64,000 nt of DNA from NCBI GenBank assembly GCA_034431315.1, contig DAOUDK010000044.1:1-64000 (forward strand). The letters run 5' to 3'. The DNA comes from JAUWOY01 sp034431315 (GTDB lineage Bacteria > Chloroflexota > Anaerolineae > VGOG01). Below, piece by piece: positions 40,803-51,500 of the stretch (positions are counted from its first letter, which is position 1; every line of letters starts with the position of its first letter). The notes beneath the pieces were generated by a model, which saw nothing but the letters and a program-made list of their open reading frames with translations, did no database searches and was not told the origin of the DNA. The position numbers and the translations under genes were made by a program.

Positions 40803-43800
40803 ATGTCCCCAAAACGATTTTCCCAACGTATTGCTAATCTATTTCCTGTGCCCGCGCGTGCCGTGCTGGTCGCGCTGGCTGCCTTCATCGCGCTGGCCGC
40901 GTTTGCTGGCCTGCTCCCGCTGCTGGCCCCCGGGCCGGCATCTGCGGTTGCTGCGCCCGTCGAAGAGCCCCAGACAGCGGCCGGCAGCCCTGCGCCGGTG
41001 GTCATCGCCGCGACGATGGCGGCCACCACCACGACCACCACGATCCTCCAACATACGCCGGACCCTTCCCTCGTCGAGGATCCCATTTGGGTAGAGTTCC
41101 AAGTGGTGCCGAATACGGTCGTTGCCGTAAGCGTTGATGGAACCATAGTGGTCACCGATGGCACGGACACTTGCTCGCGCACGGTCGATTCATTAACCTC
41201 CGGCTGGCCATATCCGAACGGGTGGAGATGGAGCTGCGATCTGTATCCCACCACCGCCGGCGCCAAGACGCTCATTGCGACCTTTACCCCCCTCTACCCC
41301 GCCGTCTACGCCACCAGCGACAACTCTCCTGGGGTCAGTCACCAAGTGAACGCGGCCAGTGCCGTCACAATTACCGTCAGCGCCTCGCCGGCTTCACCGG
41401 TGTATGGCGAGGAGGTCACCATTACGGCAACCGTCCAGCCCTCAGTTTGCACGGGCATTGTCTTCTTCGACGACGGCGGCACGGAGATCGGCAGAGCGAC
41501 TCTGGACAGTGGCACGGCCACCGTAAAGACGTTCAGCCTCGGGGCGGGGCCGCACCGGGTCAAGGCCGTGTACCTGGGCAGTGACGACTGCTCCGAAGCA
41601 GAGTCGGATGTGCTGGAAATGGATGTGGCGAAGGCCGATACCGCGACAACGATAAGTTCTTCTGACACGACGCCAGTGTTTGGCCAGTCCCTCACGTTTA
41701 CCGCCACCGTGACGGAGAGCGAGACAGTGCCCACGCCGGGAGCCGGCACACCGACGGGCATCGTCACGTTCCAGGACGTCTTCACAGATGCGGCGGGTAC
41801 GTTCACGACGACGATTGGCTCAGGCGCCCTGAACGGGGACGGTGTGGCGGGCTTCACCATCTCCTCACTCGCTGTCGGTCAGCATACCATCATAGCCACC
41901 TACGAAGGCGATGCCAACTTCAACCAGAGCCAGACGTCAATGACCTTCACGGTGGACAAAGCCGACACCACGACGGGCGTAACGCACAGTTCGTCCAATC
42001 CATCGGTCTATGGCGAGTCCGTCACCTTCACCGCAGTCGTGTCGCCGACCTTGCCGGGCGCGGGGACGCCGACCGGGAACGTCGTCTTCAAAGTGGATGG
42101 GGCAGCGGTCTTCACGGGCGCGTTAGGGTTCACGAATCCTGGCGAGGCACGTTGGGTCACCACCCCCGGTGATTCAACCGAGCTCGATACCGCCCCCGGC
42201 GACAGGGTCCGTGACATCACGGCCGAATACGGCGGTGACGGCAACTTCAAACCCAGTTCATCACCAACATTCAACCAAACGGTGAACCCGGCCGACACCA
42301 CAGTGCAGCTACAGATTCCCCTGGCCGAAACGGAGTTTGGCCAGGACGTCCGGATGAGCGCCATCGTGAGCGTGAACCAACCAGGCGCAGGGACGCCGAC
42401 CGGGACGGTCATATTCACCGTCGCTACGGTGCCTCCGATTGTCGTTACAGACACACTGCCCGGGGGCGGCACCTCGGTGACCGTCGTGACGAACACGATC
42501 CCCGTCGGCACGTGGAACGTCGTAGCCGCGTATGGTGGTGATAACCACTTCAACGGCAGTTCGGATGACGAAGACCATCAGGTGAATAAAACTGACAGCG
42601 AGACAACCCTCGAGTCTTCCGCCAACCCATCGGACTTTGGCCAGACCCTCACCTTCACCGCCACCGTGGAAGCGGCTGGACTCGGACTGTTTGCCCCGAT
42701 AACGCCGACCGGGACGGTCACGTTCACCCTCGGTACGGTGGGGGTCGTGACACGTACGCTGGATGCATCGGGCATTGCGACCGTCGTCACTGATACACTC
42801 CCTGCCGGCGAGCATGAGATCACAGCCGAATATGGCGGCGATGGGAACTTCAAGCCGAGCGAGGACACCTTGCGCCAAACGGTCAACAAGGTCGCTACCA
42901 CGACGGAGATCTCTGGCCTGTCCTCATCGGCGATTGGTGACTCCGTCACCTTCACGGCGACGGTATCGGAGACTCTGTCAGGGGCGCCCGTAACCACCGG
43001 CACGGTTGATTTCTGGGATTTCACAACAGTGGTCTACAGTGATACGCTGGACGTATCAGGCCAGGCTACCTTCACCACGTCATCGCTCTCCGCCGGCACG
43101 CACAGGTTGAAGGCCGTCTATAACGGTACCCCAAACTTCCAACCGAGCACCTCACAGCGGCTGGTACATACGGTCAGTGCGGCTGGCACCACGACGACGC
43201 TGGCGGTACCCGCTTCCTCGGTGTTTGGCCAAACCGTCACCTTCACGGCCACCGTGACGGCTGGTGTGACGCCCGTAACCAGTGGCCAGGTCACCTTCTA
43301 TGACGGCGCGACGACACTTGGCAGCGACACGCTGGATGCATCCGGCGAGGCGACCCTCAGCACGTCCACGCTCGCGGCTGGCGCGCATACGATCAAGGCC
43401 CGCTTTGGAGGTAATGCGGATTACGGCCCGAGCGAGGACACCAAGTCCTATACGGTGGATCAGGCCAACACGACCACCAGTATCACCTCCGACGATCCCG
43501 ACTCATCGGTGGTAGGGCAACCCGTGCTGGTAGAGTTCACCGTTGAGGCGGTGTCGCCCGGCAGCGGCACCCCCACCGGGGATGTGACGGTTGACGACGG
43601 TACCGGTGCCAGTTGCACGGGGACTGTGGCAGATGGCGACTGTACTCTGATCCCTACCACGGCCGGCCTCAAGACGCTCACCGCCAACTACGCTGGCAAC
43701 AGCAACTTCATCGGCAGTTCGGATAACACGCAAACCCATCAGGTGAACCCAGCCGGCACCACGACGACCGTCACGAGCTCGCCCCCTTCATCACTGCCTG

Positions 43801-45149
43801 GCGATTCCGTCACCATCACAGCCCTCGTGACGGCAGTCGCGCCAGGGTCTGGCACGCCTACCGGAAACGTGACCTTCAGGGACGGCGGCACGCCGATTTG
43901 CTCGAACGTGCTGTTGAGTGGCGGCTCGGCGACCTGCAACACCACCGCGCTCGCGCTCGGCCTCCACACTCTGTGGGCCGACTATCTCGGCGATGGCAAC
44001 TTCAGCATCAGCAGTGGCTCCACGACACACAATGTCAGCGCCATACCGGCCGATCTGTCGGTGACGAAGACAGACTCGCCCGACCCGGTGAATGTCGGCG
44101 AGAATGTGACCTACATCATCGCCGTGGCCAATCACGGGCCGGAATCTACCGATGTGACGCTTACCGACACGCTGCCGCCGGAGGTGACCTTTGTCTCGGC
44201 CACGCCCAGCCAGGGTAGCTGCCCAACGACGCCCAATGTAGGCGATCCTGGCGGCACCGTCACCTGCGAGCTGGGCAACCTCACCGGCGGGACCGGCAGC
44301 GCTACGGTCACCATCGTGGTGAACGTCCCCTTGACCACACCCGCCGGCACGGTCTTGCGCAACACCGCCCAGGTGATCGGCACACGGCCTGAGCCAGTTC
44401 CGGATCCTCACCTCAACACGAGCATCGCGGAAACGACGGTCTATCGGTCGCCCCGACGGGGAGACTGTAACGGCGACTATGCGGTAGACCTGGCCGACGT
44501 CTGGGCCATCGTGCGCGACATCTTCGATCCGACCTTCCAGGGTACGTCGGGCTGCGACGCCAACAAGGATCAGCAGGTGGATGCCGGCGACGTTCCGTCC
44601 ACGGTCCTCATCATGCTCAACGGCCTCAACGCAGGCGGCATGGGCGGCGATCTCAACGCGGCGACGGAAGGGCCTGCACTTACTCTGCCGGACCAGGTGC
44701 CGGCTGTACCCAGCGGCCTTGTTACCCTGCCGGTCAGCTTCGCCGCCAACGGCCACAGCATCACCAGCCTGGCCTTCTCCGTGGATTACGATGAGACCTG
44801 GCTGGCCCTCGATCCCACCGACCGTGACGGGAACGGCATTCCCGACGCGGTGATATTCAGCCTGCCGGGTGACTTTACCTATTCGGTCACCTTTGATGGA
44901 GACGATGCCGATGGCGAGGTAGACATCTTCATCGGCGACATCTCCCCACCCCTGACCTCGCTGTCGGATGGGCCGATTGTGTTCATGATCCTGAATGTGG
45001 ACAGCTCGTCCGGCAGCACGCAGGGGGCGGTCCGATTCTCGCTCGACCCGGCGGCTTCCTTTGGCGACACATCCGGCCAGAGCGTCCCCGGCACGGCGAT
45101 GCCGACGGGAAGGTATCCGTACCAGATCTACTTGCCGGTGCTCCACTAG
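40803..45149 (+). CDS. giant secreted Ig-repeat protein with DUF11, dockerin and cohesin-like domains
   Basis: 1448 residues. N-terminal hydrophobic signal (about 20-45), a low-complexity TTTTTT segment, then nine to ten ~95-residue Ig-like repeats (Big_3 style; each contains YGE/FGQ-x-VTFTATV, GTVTF and xHxIxAxYxGDxNF). A DUF11 domain begins near 1083 (ADLSVTKTDSPDPVNVGENV). A dockerin-like pair of calcium loops is at 1219-1280 (DCNGDYAVDLADVWAIV, DANKDQQVDAGDV), then a cohesin-like sandwich (about 1293-1435) and the end PYQIYLPVLH. GGAGG lies 7 nt before the ATG. Likely surface adhesin or matrix component. It carries both halves of a cohesin-dockerin pair. Confidence 0.9.
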   Translation: MSPKRFSQRIANLFPVPARAVLVALAAFIALAAFAGLLPLLAPGPASAVAAPVEEPQTAAGSPAPVVIAATMAATTTTTTILQHTPDPSLVEDPIWVEFQVVPNTVVAVSVDGTIVVTDGTDTCSRTVDSLTSGWPYPNGWRWSCDLYPTTAGAKTLIATFTPLYPAVYATSDNSPGVSHQVNAASAVTITVSASPASPVYGEEVTITATVQPSVCTGIVFFDDGGTEIGRATLDSGTATVKTFSLGAGPHRVKAVYLGSDDCSEAESDVLEMDVAKADTATTISSSDTTPVFGQSLTFTATVTESETVPTPGAGTPTGIVTFQDVFTDAAGTFTTTIGSGALNGDGVAGFTISSLAVGQHTIIATYEGDANFNQSQTSMTFTVDKADTTTGVTHSSSNPSVYGESVTFTAVVSPTLPGAGTPTGNVVFKVDGAAVFTGALGFTNPGEARWVTTPGDSTELDTAPGDRVRDITAEYGGDGNFKPSSSPTFNQTVNPADTTVQLQIPLAETEFGQDVRMSAIVSVNQPGAGTPTGTVIFTVATVPPIVVTDTLPGGGTSVTVVTNTIPVGTWNVVAAYGGDNHFNGSSDDEDHQVNKTDSETTLESSANPSDFGQTLTFTATVEAAGLGLFAPITPTGTVTFTLGTVGVVTRTLDASGIATVVTDTLPAGEHEITAEYGGDGNFKPSEDTLRQTVNKVATTTEISGLSSSAIGDSVTFTATVSETLSGAPVTTGTVDFWDFTTVVYSDTLDVSGQATFTTSSLSAGTHRLKAVYNGTPNFQPSTSQRLVHTVSAAGTTTTLAVPASSVFGQTVTFTATVTAGVTPVTSGQVTFYDGATTLGSDTLDASGEATLSTSTLAAGAHTIKARFGGNADYGPSEDTKSYTVDQANTTTSITSDDPDSSVVGQPVLVEFTVEAVSPGSGTPTGDVTVDDGTGASCTGTVADGDCTLIPTTAGLKTLTANYAGNSNFIGSSDNTQTHQVNPAGTTTTVTSSPPSSLPGDSVTITALVTAVAPGSGTPTGNVTFRDGGTPICSNVLLSGGSATCNTTALALGLHTLWADYLGDGNFSISSGSTTHNVSAIPADLSVTKTDSPDPVNVGENVTYIIAVANHGPESTDVTLTDTLPPEVTFVSATPSQGSCPTTPNVGDPGGTVTCELGNLTGGTGSATVTIVVNVPLTTPAGTVLRNTAQVIGTRPEPVPDPHLNTSIAETTVYRSPRRGDCNGDYAVDLADVWAIVRDIFDPTFQGTSGCDANKDQQVDAGDVPSTVLIMLNGLNAGGMGGDLNAATEGPALTLPDQVPAVPSGLVTLPVSFAANGHSITSLAFSVDYDETWLALDPTDRDGNGIPDAVIFSLPGDFTYSVTFDGDDADGEVDIFIGDISPPLTSLSDGPIVFMILNVDSSSGSTQGAVRFSLDPAASFGDTSGQSVPGTAMPTGRYPYQIYLPVLH

Positions 45150-45161
45150 GATAAGTAGGGA

Positions 45162-45333
45162 GCGCGGGGCTGAACCCCATGCGCGTCAAGTTAAGGGTGG
45201 TGTAGTGCTTGCCGGGGCTGCACGGCCATGAAGTGGCCGTGCTACGAAGCTCCCGCCTGATGAATCAGGCTCAAGAACCCCGTTTACGGGGTGGTAGCTC
45301 CGTAGCCGTGGCACTTCATGCCACGGCGGAGCT
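45162..45333. repeat. cluster of stem-loops with two mutually exclusive pairings
   Basis: Successive hairpins: GCGCGGGG/CCCC..GCGC (45162-45184), CACGGCCA/TGGCCGTG (45221-45241), GCCTGAT/ATCAGGC (45255-45270), ACCCCGT/ACGGGGT (45277-45292) and GCCGTGGCA/TGCCACGGC (45305-45327). GCTACG-AGCT (45241-45251) can pair with AGCT-CGTAGC (45296-45306), or AGCTCCG (45296-45302) can pair with CGGAGCT (45327-45333). Outer hairpins are inverted copies of each other (both with an ATGAAGTG-like loop). Intergenic between two giant surface-protein genes; the remainder to 45577 has no gene. Confidence 0.7.
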
Positions 45334-45577
45334 GGCCAGCAACCGTTTTCCCGCAGGCTTCCGTCTTAGCTTGACGGGTATGGGCTGAACCCCCGCGCTG
45401 AGAGAGCGGAGCCCCTGCGGGGCCAAGAATGACCAGCCCGAAGGGCTTCCCCCGGCAGCAAGGGCATAGGTGGCCTCGAATTCCTGGCAGCATTTCGCCT
45501 GCAGCCCACTAGGGTTGCGCATTACGGATTTCGGATTGGATGCTCCGAAGTACACATTCCAAAATGGGAGGTTAGTA

Positions 45578-48500
45578 ATGAATATTCATCCTACCAACAC
45601 ATCGTCTCGCTCCACTGCAATTCATCTACAGCGACACAAGCCGATCCTGCGCTTGCTGCTTGTCCTCGCGGCTGGCCTGGCATTGCTCGGCCTGGCCTTG
45701 GCCGTGCCTGCTGGCATGGAGACCGCTGCGAGCATCCCACCTCCAACCTCCAACTTCCAACCCCCAACCCCCAACTTTCAACCTCCAACTTCCAATCTCC
45801 AATCTCCAATCTCCAATCTCCAACCCCCATCGCTTCTCCTGGCAACGGTGTTGAATGGGGGCTTCGAGACCGGTCTCACTAATTGGATCACCGGTGGCAG
45901 CGCGAACCACGTGGAGGTCCTCCAGGCGTCCAACTTCTGGACGTCCATCGGATCCGTAGGGCAGCCCACGCCGACCGAGGGCAACTCCTTCGCACTGCTG
46001 TGCAACGGTCCTGGCATCGTCGATGGGACCCCTCAGGGTAACATTGATCTCGACGGCGGGCCCACTCCGGAGTACGACACCTCGATCCTTAGTGTAGACC
46101 TCATCCTGAACGCAAGCGATGTGCCCGCCACGTTGAGCTTCGACTGGAGCTTCCTGACCGACGAAGACCGCAATGCACCCGATTCTTTCGATGACTTCTT
46201 CCAGGTGACGCTCAACTCCGTTGTCATCCTGGCGGGAAGCCGGCCCACTGGCGGCGTGTCACCCTACCTGGACGTGCCGGGCATGAACTTCGTCTGGTAC
46301 AAGGTGAGTTCCACGGGGGCTACGAACGGTTGCGATTTCGGGGACGGTCGGAACAGTTTCCAGACCTTCAGGACGCTCATCAGCAACCCCGGCAACTACA
46401 CCCTGTCGTTCCTGGTCGCGGACCAGGGGGGACCACCGGGCGGCGATATAGATTCCGGCTTGCTGATAGACAACGTCCAGTTGATACCGGAGATTGACCT
46501 CGAGATCACCAAGACGGCCACACCCGACCCGGCCATCGCTGGTGACCCCCTTATTTATGAGGTCACCGTCGAGAACCACGGCACCGGCCGCGCGCTGGAC
46601 GTCGTGGTGACGGATACGCTTCCCATTCAGGTGGACTTCATTGCGCATAACCTTCCCATTTACACCGACCAAACACTCCCCCAGGGCTGCACGTTTGGCA
46701 CCGGCACCGGCCCCGGCGGCGAAGACCAGCTCGTCTGTGACCTGGGCGATGTCCTCGGCGGAGAGAGCGTGAGCTTCGAAATCGAGGTGGACGTCCAAGC
46801 GGACGCCCTGGCCAACGGCACCTTAGTCTTGACCAATACGGCTGAGGTAGATTCTCTGACGGCGGATGGCAATCCCAGGAACGACATCGTCATCCTGGGG
46901 ACGATCCTGCAGGACGAGGCCGACCTGCGGGTCCTCAAGGTGAGCAAGCCGGACACCTCGGTGCGGGCCGGCCAACTCTTCACCTACACCATCTACGTGG
47001 ACAACCTGGGCCCGTCCTTTGCGCGGGCTATCACGCTCACGGACGATATTCTTGCCGTGGGCGCCTTTACTGTGACGCAGATCATCCTTGATCCGAACCG
47101 GCCTGACACCTGCACGCCGATGCCACCTCCTCCTGTTGGAGGTGGTCCTGGACCGACGATCATCGAATGTGAGCTCGGCCAGCCTCTGGAACCCTACGGA
47201 TACCCCGGCAGCGGGCGTTGGACCATTCAGATCGAATTGACGTCTGACGTGACCCAGGATGTCAACAACCGGGTGCGGGTGGTTAGTGCGGACGATCCCG
47301 CGACTGGCCTGCCAGGGACGCCCGATCCGGATACGTCCAACAACGTGGCAGAGGACTTCATCTCCGTGACCGACGTGGCGGATCTCACGATAACCAAGAT
47401 GGTCGAGGATGCCGGCTCGAATCCGGATGGCAATCTGTACACGGCGCTGGCCGGCGAGAGGGTTCGATGGACCATCACGGTAACGAACAAGGGACCTAGC
47501 ACGTCAGAAAATGTCGTGGTCTGGGATAAACTACCGGCGGGCCTGGTCGAGGGTTCGGTGACCGCGATCGCCGTGACGCCTCCACAGGGCGGCGGGCAAT
47601 GCAATCTGGGTACGCCGGGCGACCCCAACGAGCCGCTTTTCTGCCAGCTCGGCAACCTGGCTCCCGGTGAAACCGCCACGGTCACCATCGCGGCCGACAT
47701 TGACCCGAGCTACGTCGCGGACCGGCCGAGCACCCCCTTCGCGAATTACCTTCCCAACGATGCCTACCTCACCAGCGATATCTTAGATCCAGATACGGGG
47801 AACAACGCCGTCTTCGACACGTTCGTTGAGGTACTTGCTCAGGCCGACCTGGGGATCAGCAAGAGCGCCCGGGGGGACAACATCAACGGTTACGACCCGG
47901 TGACGCAGCAGTACACCAAGGTGCAGTTGGACAACCAGGTCAGCGCCGGTGAGTTACTCCAGTACACCCTCGTGGTCAGCAATACTGGACCGTCGGATGC
48001 CCAGAACGTAGTCGTCACTGACACGCTGCCGCCACCCGCTGGCCCGGTGGCCACGGTCCACTTCGTGGCCGCCGATGGCGCCGATTGTCGCCAGGATCCC
48101 ATAGACAGGAACGAGATTACGTGTGACTTGGGGACGATGCCGGACGAGACCTCGCGGATCATTTACATCTTGGTGCGGGTGGACCCGTCGGCTGCCGGTC
48201 CGGACAACATGGCGACCATCACCAACACGGCGACCATCACCAGCACCACCACGCTGGATCGGTTCGACGGGGATCCGTGGCCTGGAGACAATAACCTGAC
48301 AACTAACACCACGACGGTGTCCTCCGCCGTGGCGGACGTCTTCGTGACCAAGGTGGACATCCCGGCCGAGGCACGCCTGGATGAGCCCTTCGAGCCGGAC
48401 AAGGCCATGGCCGGCGAGGAGCATCGCTACCTGATCACCTTCGGGAACAACGGTCCGTCGGTGGCCCGGAGTGTCAACGTCACCGACACCCTGGACTTCA

Positions 48501-51500
48501 AGCAGGACGGCATCCTAGGCGAGACCTTCGTCCGCTGCGAGCCCCTGGATCCGGATGACCTGGTGGAATGTAGTGAAGAGCAGACCATCATCCTCAGCGA
48601 TACCGTCCGCGTGGACACCCTTCAGGTGGCGAATGAGGCGATCATCTCCGGTGGCACCGGAACGCTGAACCCCGGCGACTCCTTCAGCTTCTACCTCATC
48701 ACCAAGGTTGATCCGGGCTACGTGCTGGACGCAGATGATCTGATCGCCGAGAACACGGCCTGGATCTCCAGCACGACGATGGATTACCGCACGGCCAACA
48801 ACCACAACACCGAGCTGACAGAGATCATCGCCGAGGCCGACCTGCAGGTCACCAAGACCGACATGCCCGATCCCGGCCAGAACCTCTACTACGATCCGGT
48901 GACCAACAAGTTCACCTACACCTACACGATCAGCATTGAGAACCTGGGGCCCTCGGATGCGGCCAAGGTGGTGCTGATTGACACGCTGCCGGTGGACGCG
49001 AGCTTCATCGAGTTTGGTACGCTGGAGGATACGCAGTGCTACTTCCGCGACGACGGCACCGTATTCTGCCTGGTAGGTAACGATGAGAACAACCAGACCG
49101 TCGCCCAGCGAGGCCGCCTGAACGTGGACAGCAGCAAGGATGTGGAGATCGTCGTCCAGGCTGATGCCAGCGCGGTGGACTTCCTGGAGAACTGCGTCGA
49201 GGTCAAGGCTATCGCCGAGGCAGACTTCCCCTTCCGGCCTACTGATCCCATCCCGCCGGCCGACTTCCTGGACGGGAGAACGCCGACGTCAGACCCCAAC
49301 CTGGCCAACAACACTTTCTGCGAGACCACCACTCTAAAGAATCCAGCGGTCCAGGTGGACAAGAAGGTGTACATCCGCTACAGCCCAGAGCGCGGCATTG
49401 ACAACCGGGGGCTGGACCCAGTGGATGCCTGCGCCGACCTGGCCACCGACGACATCCTGACGCTGCCGGGCGACGAGCTCACCTACTGCTACACCATCAC
49501 CAACGAGGGCGACACCTGGCTCAGCTCCATCAAGCTGCAGGACCAGTCCGATGCGAATATCATCCGCACGCCGACGAGCGACTTTGCGGTGGCGTACCCG
49601 AGCCAGCCGCCGCTGCGGGGCACCACTACCGTGGCTGGCGCCGACGAGGCGCAGACCATCACCATCGAGACGGCGGAGTTCGATAAGGCTGTGTTGGCAC
49701 CGAAAGGCGTGGCGGATGACTACGACCACATCCTCATCGTCCGCAGCTTCACGGTGGACTTCCCGGCCGGCGGAGTCACCTACCTGGGCACCAACACCGC
49801 GCGGGTGGATGCGCGGCCCAGCACCAAGTACAGCACCCCTCTGCCGGGCATTGCAGCATCTGGCGATTGTGATCCCAGGCTCCCTGAGCACGTCTGCGAC
49901 ACCGACCTACTCCACGACACCCTGGCCCTGCCAGTGTTAGAGGAGACCACCAAGGAGTGGTACGTCTACGACGACGCCAACGAGGACGGCCTGCCCAGTT
50001 GCGACGATGTCGTCGGGTACACGGTAACCATCCCCAACACCGGCACCATCGAGGCCACGGGGGTGGTGTTCACTGATACACTCTACAACTACATCGCTGA
50101 CGACCCGGAGGACCCGCGAGTGCCGGCCACCTTGATCAACGGCAGCGTCTCGGCTGCCATCCACGTCCACGGCCTTGATCCTGTCAGCGGTCGCGAGATT
50201 GACGCCGACGTGCAGCCGCCAGACCTGGCCTTCGGCGAGGACCTCCTGCTTCGCACTTTTGCACCAGCGGTTGGCGGCGGCTACATTGAGCTCACCTACC
50301 CCTCGGCCGTCTTGCTGGACAGCGAAATCATCAAAGGTAACAACCCCGACGACGACGAGGTTATCGTGGCTACGCGACTGAAGATCCCGCCCCAGGGCCA
50401 CCTGCTCCGCTTCGGCGGCGTCACCTACGACCCGCCCATCCTGGTCACTTTCTCCCTGCGCATCAAGTATCGGGTGTACATCAAGAGGACTGCGCCAACT
50501 GATGCCATCGTACTTAACCACGGCTGGCTGACCTACAACGAGATTGGCCTGTTCGATCAGCGATTCCCAGACTTTGACCCGGCCAATCCGGACGCCCACA
50601 CAGCGGCCAACAAGGTGGCCAACAACCACGCCGGTACGCCAGGTCGAGCCTGGGAGAGCTACGAGTTCCCCGGCTGGCCGGAGGTTCCAGAGGATGTTGA
50701 GCCTACGAACTACCCTGGCCCGCGCTTCGATGACTACGCGCAGCCCGGCGCGGACCTGCGTGACGATGACGACCCAACCTGGTTCGAGGTGAAGTGTGGG
50801 ACGGACAACAGCACCAGTGGCACCGGCACCCATCTCCAGTTGCCCGCTATTGATCACCAGGGCGGCTGGGAAACCATGATCCAGGTGCAGAATGCGGGTG
50901 ATGACGACACCGGAGTGGTTACTTTCTTCTGGGGAGAGTACTCAGCTCAGTGTCCCTACAGCGATCCGGGCCCCATTGGCTATGCTTGCAAGTGGGTCGC
51001 TAAGGACGGTGTTTGGTCCCTGGAGGATCAGGACATCCCCGTCATGGCAAGGTCAGCGATAGTCTACTCGGTGGCCGAGGGCCTCTTCGACCAGGCCTGT
51101 CTGGATGCAGCTCAGGTCATTGTTGAGCCTAATCCCTACTGGGATCCTCGGCCCAAGAGTGCCAAGTGGCAGGACTGGGTGGATGATTATGAGGGCACCG
51201 GCCTGCAGTTAGCAGTGATAACCCAGCGCGAGGGGCCTAACGACTTCGATACTCTGGTTTCGAGCGCTTACCCTGGCATCTCGGAGAACATGAAGGGGTG
51301 CGGGCCTCCTTATCAGTATTTTGCCCCCTACGCCATGAGTCGGTATCACGGCCTGGATACGGAGATGATCATCCAGAACTGCGGTGAGAGGTGCACTGAG
51401 GTATGGCTCGATTATCAAAAGCAAGGGGCTTGCGACTTCAGCTACTCGGATCAGATCGGCCGATTGGCGCCAGGGGAATCAATACGGAAGAGGGTGCCGG

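Noticed and set aside
40517..41275. 252-codon minus-strand frame over the leader
   Set aside because: Overlaps the promoter leader and the start of the Ig-repeat gene; low complexity, no ribosome-binding site.
43791..45146. 451-codon minus-strand frame
   Set aside because: Shadow of the Ig-repeat/cohesin gene, rich in Arg and Gly, with no recognisable domain.
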